From contig NW_020170489.1 of the NCBI RefSeq assembly GCF_000524195.1, forward strand, positions 188,942 to 252,941: a stretch of 64,000 bases of DNA. Direction: 5' to 3'. This document shows, one piece after another, positions 48,301 to 61,716 of this stretch. Both the position numbers and the translations under genes were made by a program. Under the pieces are notes generated by a model that ran no database searches, was not told the DNA's origin, and saw nothing but the letters and a program-made list of their open reading frames with translations. Source of the DNA: Echinococcus granulosus (lineage: Eukaryota; Platyhelminthes; Cestoda; Cyclophyllidea; Taeniidae). The stretch's first letter is position 1, and each line of letters opens with the position of its first letter.

Positions 48301-51300
48301 TTTAATGGTATCGAAGCCCCTAGTAGATTTCATCGACCGTAATGCGAATATTGGGCGAAATTCTGCTGCCATCCGAAGTGTTTCGAATCGTCAAGTGGGG
48401 AGTGCTCATCTTAACCTCATCAAAGTTGGACATAAAGGTTTGGCCTCGGCACTGCCAGTGTAGGGAACGTCTGTTTTCCCCTTTTTCACTCGAGTTGAGC
48501 AAAGTTTATGAAGACGGAGGCTAACCAGCGTTACTCCCTCAGCTTGATTCCTGTTACAGCCTAGGAGATCCTCAGATATCGGTGATAGCTTGACAGAATC
48601 TAATCTTAGCGTTAGATTGCCAGACGATCGTTTTTGATGGTGTTTCTGAATTTCTTTTATCACTTTAATTCTTTCTTAGTTGTAAAGGTGGTGGGATTTG
48701 AGATTGTGTATTTTCCACCAAAAAACGCTCATTTATTTTTCTACTGAAATGAATTTTACCCACCTACCCATTTGGCTTCGCTTTCCAATTAAATCTTACT
48801 CCTGGTTCGTCATTACCTTGAATTGGTTGGTGTTTGCATGAATGCGTGGAACTGAACATGGACCAACTACGTGTCTACAACGTAGTCGGAAGTAAAAGGA
48901 AAATCCTGGACTTATTCATGAATCTTATTTTTTTTCTCTTCTCGTTCTTTCTACAATGCCCAGGAAGGCGATCAATCTCGACCCTTTTGACACGTTTTTT
49001 GACACATCCAACCTATCTTAAGCCTACACGGTGGCCGTTTGCTCCAATTTTTCATTAACGCTAAGATGTATTTGGCCAGAGATGTTATCCGTGTTTGAGT
49101 AACAACGTTTTACTGGCTATTTACTCAACCCACGTCTCCGGCTAAGCCTGACATTTTGACCAGGCTTCGTTTGACGAAGGGATGCCAATCTTCTTATCAG
49201 ATGGCTCACAGTAGCGGCGGTAGCCATAACCACCATGACGGGGTCATGGTGATGACCCACGATGAGCAAATCTCGCCCGCATTTTATTCGCCACCCACCC
49301 TAACTTCTCATGTTTTTTTACCATTTTTCAGGCGGGGATTCTCGTTTTAACGGACGAGGAAAAGCGGACGTTATTGGCCGAAGGCTATAGCATCCCAACA
49401 CGTCTCCCTTTGTCCAAACAGGAGGAGCGTAATCTCAAGAAAATTCGTCGCAAGATTAAGAATAAGATTAGTGCACAGGAGAGTCGGCGCAAAAAGAAAG
49501 AGTATGTGGAGTCCCTGGAAAAACGGTAAGTCGGCTCTATCGATGCATTTACTCCTACCTGAACAGTGTGTCCTATTTTGTCTGCGCCAGATTGGCTAGT
49601 TGAAGGGCCCGTTGTGTGCTGCCTAGTAATCCCCTCTATCCCCTTTTTGCTTGTGTTGCCCTAGTTTTGTCGGTGCAGTTGTTAGTCAGCAAGGCAGGCG
49701 ATGGAAGCATAGCAGGACAAACAAACTTGGCTGTTGCCGTCGTTTTGTCAGTAAGGTGAAGGGGAAAAAATTGTCTCAACCAAGTAACAGTGCCTGGGTT
49801 TCCATTCAATCAGCTATTCCCTCGAAATGTCGCGCATTTCATCTACTTCTGAGGGGGGTGATTTGTTCCTTCCAGTAATTTTGACCATCTCCTTTTTCTC
49901 TCTCACAAATCCACACTTTCAACTTCTTCTAGGATAACGACATTCCTAGATATCGGTTGTTCCTCGATCACGTAGTCTTCACATTTCCAGAATTTCATGG
50001 TAATTTATCCTCGTCTTTATGTATTTGATGAGGAAAATCAACACAAAATCACTTAGCTATTAGGACCGACTTGTCTTGTGAATTCTGACGAAACTAATCC
50101 ATTAATATCCCGTTTGGATCAACATTGAAAGAACTGCCATCCTAGACTACTCTTACCCTCCCCAATCGTCTATCTAGAGCGTTATGGTTTTCTGTTGAGG
50201 TGGTATATTGCAATCAGGCATTTGCATTTCATCTCGTGAGTTTGTTGTGTCTTGTTCTTTTGGTGCGGTTGGCTTTAGAAAAGCATCTACCCACTCATCC
50301 ACCCAACCACCCGGCCCTTCAACACAAGCACCTACACATGCACTCGCCCACCTAAAATTTCACTGCTACGCAGAAATCCAAGATGGTCCACTAATCGTGC
50401 AATTCCTGTGTGCAGTTTTGGTACACTTTAGAAATTTGCTCATCCAAATCTTGCTTTTTGCACCACCCCTATAACTCTATGGAAGCCTTTCCATTCCACC
50501 ACAAATTTCGACTTATTTTGACGAAAAAAGAGGGATTAGGGTCCATTTGAGAGGGCATTACTAGCACTCTTGTGCTAGTGTCAATATTAATGTGTTTACT
50601 CTACTTCTACACAATTGAACTGGTTGAATGTGTGTCCAATGCGTTGTGTAAACACGCCTACACTTAGCTGAGAATCCAAGGCCGAGCTGAACCGCTTTAT
50701 TTGTGGAATGATGGGGTTGATAATCGAGAAGGCAGACGGGAAGATGTTAGTGAAGGTAAAACGTTAATTGGTGTTTTGACACACACTTAACAGGGTCATA
50801 TTCACTATAGTTTCACTAGGACTAGCATATTCGTCGCATGTGGGAGACCAAGCTCTCTGCCATACTAATGAGTGCGGGGCGCTCCACACGTCCACTAGGT
50901 TACGGAAGGGTCCTAAAACTGGTTTGTAGACTCCGGAGAGTGGCAATTGAAGAGGCTGCTCCTGTTGTGTCTCCCGTGGCTGTCAGGCGGTCGATAGGGT
51001 AGTATTATGGACAAAAGTGATGGCTTTAACCAGAAAAAACACTTATCACATTAAGTGGTGAAGTCTACAAAGTCGGAATTATTTGTGATTAAAGGATTCG
51101 TAACCAATCAGAGCATAAAAGTCTTCAAACTGTTTGTTCCCTTTTTTTACAAATGGACCACTTTTATAAACAGAGATTCGCACACACGCACCCACTCCCA
51201 TTCTCTCACATCCTCTGACGATGAAAATTCAGTCCCTGGGATACCACTTGTGAATGGGAGTGTGATTAATGCCACACAGCTGTGTGGGTGCTGTCTTGAT

Positions 51301-54300
51301 AACTTAGTAACGGCATTCCCCAAGCTAGTGGATAAGTGGGAGGTGGAGGCATTATCAACTACAAGTGCTTGCGCTCCATTCAAAAGCAGAAATAAATGCA
51401 GTATCGTGCGATGGAGTCATGCTGCTGGGGCCGGAATTAGAGGTTTTCTTTCAGCAGGCAGTCTCAATTCTCTAGCCGACGCAATACGGGCCATCCAAAG
51501 GCGGGATCAAAGTGCGAACGCGGATGCATTTCATCTGCCGTTTCCGAATGGATTGAAGGATGCATTTATTGGATGGTGCACGCTCTGTACTTTGCTCGAG
51601 TGGTGGATTTTAAACAAATGGGGTTTTAATGTTCCAAATGAATCGATCCGTTGTGTCAATAGCAAAGCAAAAAGTTACCCTCGATACTGTTGACCTAACT
51701 TGACTAAAACGACCTGGCAGGTGGAATTGTATAGCCTCATCGCACTGCGGTCACTTGAAGGTATCAAGAACAGATGAAGGTAGCATTCTATTAGAGGTTC
51801 TTAAACTAAACCAAGGCTAGTTTGTTTAAAAACGGTTGAAGGGAACAAATTTGTGAGAGTTGAAAAGTTCCCTACTGCATCTATCCCTGAAAAGAAGCTT
51901 CAGCATGGCGAATACATCTTAGGGTAGCCTGTTTCCCCTCGTCATCAGTCGGTGTGTACCAAGTGTTCAGGTTCGTTGATACAGAAATAATCGTCTCTGG
52001 TGTAATTTCGCTACGCAACGGTTTTGTTTTGCGTCGGTTAGTTATGAAGGCAGGATTAGGTTTTCCATGCAGCGAATTGAATATTTACGGGCATATTTGC
52101 TGCAATGCTGGGGTGAGAGTGGCAACACCACGGTCGAGGTTACCGCCTTTGAGCCGTCTGGATTATTTTAAATGTTCGCCTGAACATGGTTGAAGTCTTG
52201 TTTAGACATCTCTATTCTCGGATGTGGCAGCTTAATTTACAGGGCGTCTCGTTTATCACTGCATCCTGTTCTGTGTGTACGCGCTGCCGCTGTCATCGGC
52301 ATTTGTCGATTAAAGTTGTCTGGACTGGCTTTTCCACAATATGTGGGCCGGATATGACTGGTGCATATGACAGGGCAGACTTGGCATCCACAACGCTGGT
52401 ATTTAGCCATCATACTGAAGGCGGGAAGAGTTTTTCTGCCATTTCTCCCGTCTTTTTCCTTACTACTTCTTTATGTGGGATACGAGAGATAGTCTTGTTT
52501 CTGCTACCCAACGCTAAGAACCGAGATGGAAAAGTAAAACGCCCCCAACCTCATCAAACATGTTTTCTGAGGTCAGTAAATGTCATGCGGTTGATTCTGG
52601 ATTAATTATGCAATAGAAACATGTGACTTCACCACCTTAATATCACGATAACTTCTATTTTTTGCTGTGAAGGCAAGGAAAGGGAGTCTCCAAGATTATG
52701 GACTTATCAAGGTAGCTTCTTTTCCTTGTCAAACTGAATCAATTCGTAGGTCATCCATTTCTGATCTCATCACCGGTCGTTTGCATGATGTGCAACTCCT
52801 TCAAGTTGCTGCCACTCCTGATGCATTGAATGTGTGGCTTTGCAATAGCGAAATGTATGCGCTCTCAGTTCTTTATCAAAAGACGGTTCAAATATCGCTG
52901 CCTTCTCAGAGGCAGGGGAAAGAGATATCATGTGGTGCTTAGCGAGCTACTTACGACGGAGTGCTGTTTTTAATGCCGGATTTACTTCTGGGCGCAGAAT
53001 GAGAAATATGCATCGAAAAGTTCCTTTATTTTAGATCTGACGGGCCAGACGCATAGGTGGTTTTATTTGGAGGCTAAAATGTCATTAGTCTGTGAGCCAA
53101 AAATGAAAGCTAAACAATGATTTTTTTGTCGCACCGAAAGGACCTCCGAATCTCGTAAATTGGAATAGGTCACGTAGGTATGCCACCCCGGGTTTCTCAC
53201 CTGAGCCCGCATGTCACACATGACACGCAGTAAATCAAAGGGAATTGAATTGGATCGGCCGAAAAAGACAAGGTAGAGAGTGAAAACCCCTAGGTTGTGG
53301 GGTTTATTCGGTAGCGAGTGTACTCCTTCTATATCGATGGCTTTTTGTGTGACCGTCTGGCCAAAAATGGAAGCCATTTATCCTTCTATGTTTTTCGCTG
53401 GTGTGACTCATCACAACTCACTGATCGTCGGATTCGACCCGTACTTGTCAAACAATTGGCGTGATCTCTCCGGCTCATCTCTACGGGTACACAAGCCTTT
53501 GGGCTTATGTCATCGCACTGGCATCAATGTGACATTCCAGTTACCTCAAATTTTGCTGTAAGATATGCGAGTCTGGTGGTATAAGGTAACCACATGTGTT
53601 CGTGCGAGTCACGAGTACGCGAATTTCACCTATGTAAACAATTTTTTCTCTAGAGACAAAAACATGCCCTCAGTCACCTTGTTTCTGACGCGCTATCCCC
53701 CTCTCATCCCGAATTGGAGATATTCTCACGAGTGAGCCGCACCGCGTAAGGTTCTCCGGTTGAATAGTTCTGCCTGCTTCTGAAGGCTAATATCTCATTC
53801 AGCAACAAGGTCTTAGTGAAAAATTTCGCCCACAATCCACTACACACGGTGTGAGGTGGATAGAGTGGACGGTTTGAGGATAAGCCAACGATTTTTCTTG
53901 CTTCACCCAGTAGTGGTACGCGTGAGTAAACAGGCTATTCTCTTTAAAAGGCAGGACTGGTAAAGAGCAGGTGAATAATTTGTGTTTGAGACACCCACCT
54001 ACTTAGGTTTTGTGACATTTTTAGTTGATTCATGTGCAAGTGATATGTTTCATCACCCATGTGAAACATCGATGACACTCGCACAATTCTTCATGATCAG
54101 GAGCAAAGGATCTTCCTGAAGCTGGTTTATTCACCTTCTCCAAAGGCTTGACAAGCTTTTACAAGCTTCTACGTCTTTGAAAACGAATTTAAATCCGTAG
54201 AGCAGACGGGCTCGACCCACACGCATTAAGTTCAGCGCATCTTCGACGGGCGTTAAAAAGAGTGGCGAGCACAACAAGGAGTACCATACCGATAGACTAA

Positions 54301-57300
54301 AGCTCCACGGAAAATTACACAAGTTTTTTGGTCACCTGAAAGAATCGCGGGATTGGTAACCTAGGCGACATAAACTGAGGTGCAGCCACCATCATTTACT
54401 GTTCAGGGCGCCTTCAATGTTTACTTCTCCGCACCGGTCACTAATGCGGATAACGGAGATAGCATCATCGTATACAAAAATCACCACGGCCGTATGAGCA
54501 CTGTACTTCCGGTGCTGTGGTTACCTAGTTTCTTGCTTGCACCTGGTGCAACCTGGTAGCTGGATGTACAATTTCAGCAATGTTCACCACCCCGTTTTCA
54601 CACTATGTGCTTTAAACAGTCGCACCTTTACACCTGTTGGTTCTTGTAAACCCTGCATCCATGCTCAGTCGTCTCTCCCCCAAGGTTTTTCAGCCGTCTA
54701 CGTTTTGTACAGTCAGCTTTCAAGCTAGAAGCATACCTTACCTTCTGGAGATGTTTTGAGAGGAGTAGAAGAGGCGCAAAGTCGATTTAGTGCTTTGGAG
54801 TTTGTGGAAGAAAGGAATGAAAGCCAAGAAGTGAAAACCACACTTGCACACTAACTTCAGTTACCAGAGAACAGTTTTGGCACGATCATTTGGGACAGTA
54901 CGGTTGAACTCTTCTAGAACCTTCTGTCTCACTCTGTCATTGGTGTGTGGGATAAATTCCCACGTTTCCACCGTTCGGATTACGATGCAAAGTGAGGCAC
55001 TCAGGTTATTTCTCATGTGTTGATGCGATTTATAAGACTCTCTCCTTCGTCGTTAAAATGATCCCCCAATTCGGTAAAGTACTCAGCTCTTTTGTACTGG
55101 ACAAAAGCGGGAAGCTATCTGCACAATTGTTTGATTAGGCGTTGGCCATGCGTGTAGGGTCGGGTGCTCCACACGCTGAATTAAATGGTCTCAGGAATGG
55201 TTGCTGTAGTGGTAAGCTGGAAGTAGAACCACCATGATCGGGATTACCACTGACCCTTTCATCGTCCTTGAAACGCTGACCTTCTACAAATGAGCGGCTG
55301 AATGTCCTATCACGTTCGCCTTATGTGTGCTATCGCCACGGTAGCACCCCTTTTTATCGTAGTAACATCAAAAGTTCCCGTTTGACTTGGACGCCCGTCA
55401 TGGCGTCGAGTGAAATGAGTGGAGGTCGAACCGCTAGAGAATGTAATGTTGCCTTGGCGTTACAGAGTGGAGGCCTACGCTCAAGAGAATGCAGATTTAA
55501 AGCGCCGGTTGGATGGTTTGGAGGGAACAAATCGGTCCCTTTTGAGTCAGCTGCGTCACCTTCAACAAGCGGTGAATAAGTCTTCCTTCGCGTCTGCCAA
55601 TTCTACGTCCTCCTCTTCTTCCTCGCCACCACCATCGTCAGTATCACAAAATTCCGGTCCCGCCTCCTCCATGGGTTCCAAAAAGTCAACTTCTCCTTCC
55701 ACTGCCCTATCCTCCTCTTCCTCCTCCGCCTACCTGATGGTTTTCTTAGCCTGCTTTGCGGCTCTTTTTGCCGGTCAACCTGATGCCTCCACATCAACAT
55801 CCCCTGGCTCCAGGTCATACGTCCCCGCATTATCCTCATCTTCCAAAGCGCTAGCCACTTCTGGCCACATTGTGGGCGACTTGTCAACATTTGGCTCGTT
55901 GCATCAGGTAGGTCCCGTGAATTTCTGAGGACTTACTCATTCACAGTAAATACCTTCTTAATTCAGCAGTCTTCGTTGAAACTTAAATAGAAATAGTCAT
56001 GTTTTACGAAGACGCAAAAGTCGTCGGACGTATCCCACTCTGTTACCACTAGTGCAGCGTCTGATTCTTACCCACAGACGTCGCAAAATACACGAGTCTA
56101 ATTAAGTCGAGAAAAGGCCTAGCATTCACTAATTGAAGTCTATCATAGATTGGATACACGTGGACGGCAAGGACGCAGAAAATGGGTCCACGATTAGATG
56201 GAGACTACGCTCGAGGACCCAATGTGAGTTACATGCGAGAAGTAACGAAGGGAACCGCTTCCATCTACCGCATGCATGAGTGGGCCCGCACTGCAGCCTA
56301 CTTCAAGGAGGAGCAAAATTCACAAGATCAAGAGGCGGTCCGTATCAAAAGTCCAGGTGAGTTTGGGCCTCCGTCTCTCATTGGCCATTCAGATGGACAA
56401 AGGCAAAAGTTCGATAGAAGTTGGCGTTAATATGGACTAAATTCTGGGAAGTAATTTTGCAAAAAACAAACATTAATTCCCTGCTAATGTATATTTTTTA
56501 AATACTTTCTTAAAACTACATGCTGAATGCGAAAACTGCACGTTTTCTTGGTACACCAGCACTAATTTACCGACAAATTGCCTTTTCAGCATTTCGAAAA
56601 TCAGCAATTTTTATAAATCCTATGGAAGACCTCTCCAAACCTCAGTCTGTAGAATGTTCTCTTTCTTTCGACTCTTGCTTTTCACGAATGTGGGCCTTTG
56701 GTGACTTGGAAGCCGGTTAATCACATAGGCTCTTTCAAGGTTATTGTCTGATGAAAAAGAGATCACTGAGTTCACCTCTTGTTTATACCACGGCTTGCAA
56801 GTCAATACGGAGACTTGATTGACAACTTTACGTTGAGTGTTATTAGCCCATTCAAGGTCTCTTTCTCTGCGTCCTTCAAGGTCTACCCGACGGTGAACAA
56901 AATCCAATGTTGACATTAATTGTAGGAGTGTGAGAGCTCCTGATAACCTGAAAGGCGTGCAAACTCTTGTGTGAGCGCGTCAATACCACAAAGTTTCTCC
57001 TTATCGAGTGAGTCTTCATGTGCTTTAGCGATTTGTGGTGCACTTCATTGGAAAAAGCGCCTCCCGGCTCCGTGGATTCGCGCCTCGGTGGGTCCGATAG
57101 AACTTCGCCAGCATTGTTGCAGAGCCTTTGTCAAAGCACTTCCAAATGCCATCTTTTAACAGTTCATTAAGTGAACCAATTGCTTCATGAGTTTGCCCCA
57201 TAAGTGATGACAATGAGACACTAAGTGTTGGAGATAATCCACTCTTCCAAAGTCTCTGCTGGAAGCAAGTCCCCATAAATTGCTCAGTCGCACGAACTAA

Positions 57301-58042
57301 GCAAAAGTCAGCAAATTCCCTTACTGTCTAAAATAGAACAGTTAATGATTACTTTTAATTATTGTTAAATCGGCGAGCTTCTATCTCACCTAGCAGTTCC
57401 CCTCAAAGAGCTAAGAATAGCAACGACCAATCCGGAGAAAAACGCTTGAGTGGGTGGATCTGAAATTGATTTAGCTACCTGTAGACCAAATACTTGCCAG
57501 GCGATCATGTTGCTGTCCCTTTTGGTGGTAAAAAAGTGGTGCCGACAGTGAATAGGCTATGCTAGTATCCTGAGGTTTTTGCTCATTTCGCAACAGTTTA
57601 CTATCAACTAATCCACTTACTTGTCATACACTCATTGTGGTACAACCTGAAATAATCCATCTTTTGACACAAGTACCCAAGTACACTGGTAATCCGATAA
57701 TTGATTACCACAGTTTTGACAACTCACGTACCCAGTGCAATCGATCACCAGTTCCTTTGTTCTTTCTCCAATCTCGCAGTGAGCCGGTCTCGCATTTTGG
57801 GCTCTGCAAAGGACTTCGACGAATGCGAGCCAATGACATGGTGGGAGTACTTCTTCGGCCAATCAGGCGCTGAGTGTCGTGACGACAGGGAGGCCACCAA
57901 AGTGATTGAAAATGACCCCCTTGTTAGAACCAACCGACTTGTCAATGCGGTCAACAGCACAGTACAAAATCAATTTGTCCTGGCAGTAGTCCAACCGAAA
58001 TACGTTCCTGGACTGGCCAACGGTATTCTGCTGTCGGCATGA
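45338..58042 (+). CDS. CREB3/OASIS-like membrane-bound bZIP transcription factor, copy B
   Basis: Exons match copy A: 45338-45391, 45425-45563, 45594-46079, 46156-46574, 49332-49525, 55466-55907, 56149-56356 and 57780-58042. The predicted protein of about 734 residues shows no difference from copy A, with bZIP, zipper, membrane span and lumenal tail all intact. Nothing suggests pseudogene decay. If the duplication is real, the worm would carry two identical genes with different upstream contexts: copy A has the original flank and copy B lies downstream of a truncated MYLIP gene. Confidence 0.88.
45392..45424 (+). other. putative 33-bp mini-intron, copy B
   Basis: Identical to 1500-1532: GTAAGT donor, TCCAG acceptor, in-frame removal. 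Confidence 0.6.
45564..45593 (+). other. putative 30-bp mini-intron, copy B
   Basis: Identical to 1672-1701: GTACTT donor, pyrimidine-rich interior, CTAG acceptor, in-frame removal. Confidence 0.6.
46575..49331 (+). other. CREB3-like intron 4, copy B
   Basis: Identical to 2683-5439, including the CpG- and GT-rich block, here at about 47672-47927. No exon or gene was recognised. Confidence 0.65.
49526..55465 (+). other. CREB3-like intron 5, copy B
   Basis: Identical to 5634-11573. It carries the same inverted repeat (50560-50579) and two-stem hairpin (54033-54085). Confidence 0.65.
54033..54085. repeat. two-stem hairpin in CREB3-like intron 5, copy B
   Basis: Identical to the hairpin at 10141-10193. 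Confidence 0.5.
56357..57779 (+). other. CREB3-like intron 7, copy B
   Basis: Identical to 12465-13887; nothing recognisable inside. Confidence 0.6.
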
Positions 58043-59600
58043 TCTTCCTCCAAATTCGTATCCTTCTATCTTTTAAGCGGAAAATCCCCGTCCTGCCCAA
58101 GGTTACGTGGTCTTTCAGGTAACAGTCAGCTACTTGAGGGAGTTCCTATCTGTCACTGTATCGTTCTGTCCTGATCTCCCTGTGCTTGCGTGTAAAGTAT
58201 CCAAAAGCCTAGTCCGCTACCTTGGACATGAACCGTCATTTTTGCTGGTAATTTCAATCCTCCCTCCTTGTTTTGCATTTAACTTTTCCCAAAAAGTCAG
58301 TTGATATGTTTTTAACTCGAATCGTGGTGTGGGTATCGTCTTTCCACTGTCTCTATCCTCTCGCTGCTCCCTCTGCCCTTCCCTTCTTGCTTACAGTGCT
58401 TATATTTAATTCGTTTTGTAAAGTGGGAACGCTCCGCCCTTATGTTTATTCGTATCTTCATCATCATCGACGTTATAATCTGTAATGTATTATTGGTAAA
58501 GGCATTATTTTCATTACCCATTGTCAATTTCGCACGTAATCGGGAAATAAGAACGCAAGAATGTCTACTGAAATTTTCCTGTGGTCGTCAACGGGTTCGC
58601 AAAAATTCACGGGTGAGACAGTCTTACTGCCGCACGTCAAAAGCTAGCCAACACCTTTTAATAAGTTTCACTTAATTACCAAGTCGTGATGAGGATAAGA
58701 TATTTCAGCACAATAGCACCGGCTAGAGGGCAAAAAATGCGACTCAAGGAATCAGAAAGCAGAATAAGCTCAAGTTTTCTCACCACAAGGCAAGTGATTC
58801 CAGGAGAGATGGAGGGAAACCCAGCCCTTTAAGATGGTTTAAAAAGAAATGCGATCCTGCCTACATCAGTGGGGTCATTCGGACAATAAAGCAGACCTAG
58901 CTAGGCAAAGAGAGAACTGGTTTTGCGTATACAAAAATAAATTCAGTTGGGTGAAAATGTTTATCAACGCAATCGTCTTCAACTCAAGATTTAAGACACC
59001 AAATAACCAATCATGCGTCGACTGAAAAAAAACTTGCACTCAGAGTATACTTTGGACTCTGTGTGAGTTCTTCAAAAGCGCCAAATAGTTTAAATAAACT
59101 TAGAAGCTACTTCGTGATGTTCGTGACTTTTTCAGGAGTACGCAGGGCTAGTTATTGGAAAGCAAGACTAGTCGTACGGATAATCAAGCAGCCATCTTCA
59201 AAAGATACGAGTTTAAGGCGATTAAATATGAAGAAACGTAGAGGGCATAATACAAGCTGAAACTCTGACACAAGAAAATGACTGGGAAGTGTGGTCGTTG
59301 GTATTTACTTGGGGTTCGGGAGTTTGTCAAAAGACTCATCCAAAAATCTTCCTTGGCGCACGGCATTTATGGAGAAGAGATCTATAACCAATCAACTAAG
59401 GATACAAACAGGAAATATTATACCCTAGTAAATAGTTTAGAGCTTTATAACTTTGACTTAGAGATGTGAGTCAACAAATACACTAACCACGAAATACGGA
59501 TTTAGTATTTAACGAACCCACACACAGTAGAGTTTCAAATATTAATGAGAACATCTACACGAAAATAGATTCCGTCTTCTGAATTCTACTGATGAGAAAC
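58043..59600. other. 3' region of the CREB3-like gene, copy B
   Basis: Identical to 14151-15708, with the candidate AATAAA at 58885-58890. Confidence 0.45.
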
Positions 59601-59798
59601 TTATAAGAAGTGGAAATGTAAAACCGTACACGTCCGATAAAGGATACAGGAGCCAACAGCGAAGGCAGTCGCAGCAAGAGCCACGAACGTACTTTTGTTT
59701 TTCCTGGACTTGTAAGCAGCCGCTCTACGGAAGTTAGCAGCTTCCGTGTGCTTCACAAAGTGTTGTAGCATTTCATTTCTCAAGGTATTTTGGGGCAT
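59601..59798 (-). CDS. small single-span membrane protein, possibly COA3-like, copy B
   Basis: Identical to 15709-15906: about 65 residues, a polar helix, a KSRKNK basic run and one membrane span. The same doubts apply about the start, the missing COA3-type tail and whether it is expressed. Confidence 0.4.
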   Translation of the reverse strand: MPQNTLRNEMLQHFVKHTEAANFRRAAAYKSRKNKSTFVALAATAFAVGSCILYRTCTVLHFHFL

Positions 59799-60983
59799 TT
59801 TGCGTACCCAAATGAGACCGCCCTGAAGCAGACTTACCAAGGTGGGCTAGAATGTACGCGTGAAACAGAAGAGGGATAAGGGGTTAAGTAAACCAAGGGA
59901 GGAAGACCAAATTACCTTTAAAAATAAACGAAACCAAGAACAGAATAATTATTTGAGAAAGTGGAAATTAGATCACGATAGTATGATCAGGGTGAAAATA
60001 ATGTAATACTGAAAATACAGGAACAAAAGGGATTAAATAGGGAACTCGGAAATAAACAAGGAATGCTCTCCTTCATCCTTGCGCCTGTTAAAAAAGACTT
60101 TGATGGAGTGTATATTTATAGATCCGGTTGGGACTTAATTAATGAAAGTATTAACCTGTTTTGTACATTAGCATACAAGCTAATTCGTTGTGATGTCCCT
60201 TAGACTAAGTTTCATTTAGTGATAATCCGTTTACCATTTCCCTTTAAATTATGATATGGGAATGAGTTGTTGTGTCAAAGCAATTAAATTACCTAAATAG
60301 CTACAATGGAAACACAATTTTCCAAACCTGTAAGTACCTGTTACATTAATTCGTGGATAGGATTTTCATTTAACAACAAAGGCTGGGATTATACTTTAAA
60401 GAAAGTTGACAGCACCAATGGCTTAGGGGACCAGCGAGATATCGTCATTTTCAAATGTTTGAGTTGGTGCAGTCCCTTCTCTGGACCTGTATTATGACCT
60501 GAACTTTTCGGTCACAATTTATTGCTATTACCATTAATGCCTTATTAAGGCTCAATTTCGTTTGTTTAGGGGTCAATGGAGAAATGTCTAGTCCCAACTT
60601 TTAGAAGGACTAAATGATCACAGTTGAAGGTCGCGTTGGGTATCGCATGATATTATTTTGACTGGTTTGTGTTGTTTATATCGCCTTATGTTGGGATAAA
60701 CTCTTCAACTTTATTGTTATATTCTTGTCCTCGGCCCATTTTTTCTTTGTTTCTTGGATCCTCCAATCATATACTTTATAATGTACTATCGTTGTGTGCA
60801 AAGTTCACTTATTATCACTAAAGTACTTTTTTCAGGTACGTCCTTATTTGCTTCTGAATGTATGGATAGGTTTCATCTTCTTCGTGTCTTTGTAACTTGT
60901 TGGTTTGACGCGTACAAGTTGTCAGACTCTAAATTCCTTTCGTAACTTTAGGCGCGCTTGCTCTCTAGCATTCCCAAATCCTG
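59799..60983. other. divergent spacer upstream of PANK4, copy B
   Basis: Identical to 15907-17091; AT-rich, no gene recognised. Confidence 0.4.
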
Positions 60984-61716
60984 ATGACGCAGTCAGCGTA
61001 CGCATCCCCCATTGACATTTCCAGTTTTACCGACCTCGTAGTGGCCAAAGAGGTTAATCAATCCCCCCGCGATAAAGTTATCGAGTGTGCATTCGCCCTA
61101 GACATCGGCGGCTCTCTGGCCAAACTCGCCTACCAACACACTTTTCGCTACAAAGTCTGTGTGCCTAAGGAACTCTCGGACCCTCATTCCAAGCGTCGCT
61201 CAACCATCTGCGGTCCCTTTGAGTTCTATGACTACCGAGAGCACGAATATGAGGGTCATAAACTTTGTTTTACTAAGTTCGAGACGCGTCACATTGATGC
61301 CTGTCTTGAATTTATCCGTTCCACCATCCTACCAGCCTACACAGACGTTGGTAGAGAATCCATGCGTCTAGTAGGTCGTGTTACCGGTGGTGGATCTTTT
61401 AAGTACATGCCAAGTATCCTTGAGAAACTGGGAGATGTGGAAATCGAACGGGAAGATGAGATGGCCTCCCTGGTGCGAGGATGCACCTTTTTGCTGCGAA
61501 ACATTCCTGATGAGGCGTTCATCTACGATAAGAGAGCCATGCCATCGCAGATATTTCTTTCTTCCTTCATGGTGAACACCGCTCCCTTCCTCCTTGTGAA
61601 CATTGGGTCAGGAGTGAGTTTTCTCAAGGTAGAAGCAGATGCTTCCTATAAACGCGTAGGCGGTACTTCACTGGGTGGTGGAACCTTTTGGGGAATCGGA
61701 AGTCTTCTCGCTGGTG
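60984..61716 (+). CDS. PANK4: PANK4 exon 1, copy B (gene cut by the window end)
   Basis: This equals 17092-17824 and encodes the first 244 residues of the kinase domain, including the nucleotide loop, Glu159, the NIGSGVS motif, Arg224 and [10 protein letters not shown]. The donor GTGAGT follows at 61717. Exon 2 would begin at 64013, just beyond the window, so whether this copy is complete cannot be judged here. Confidence 0.9.
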
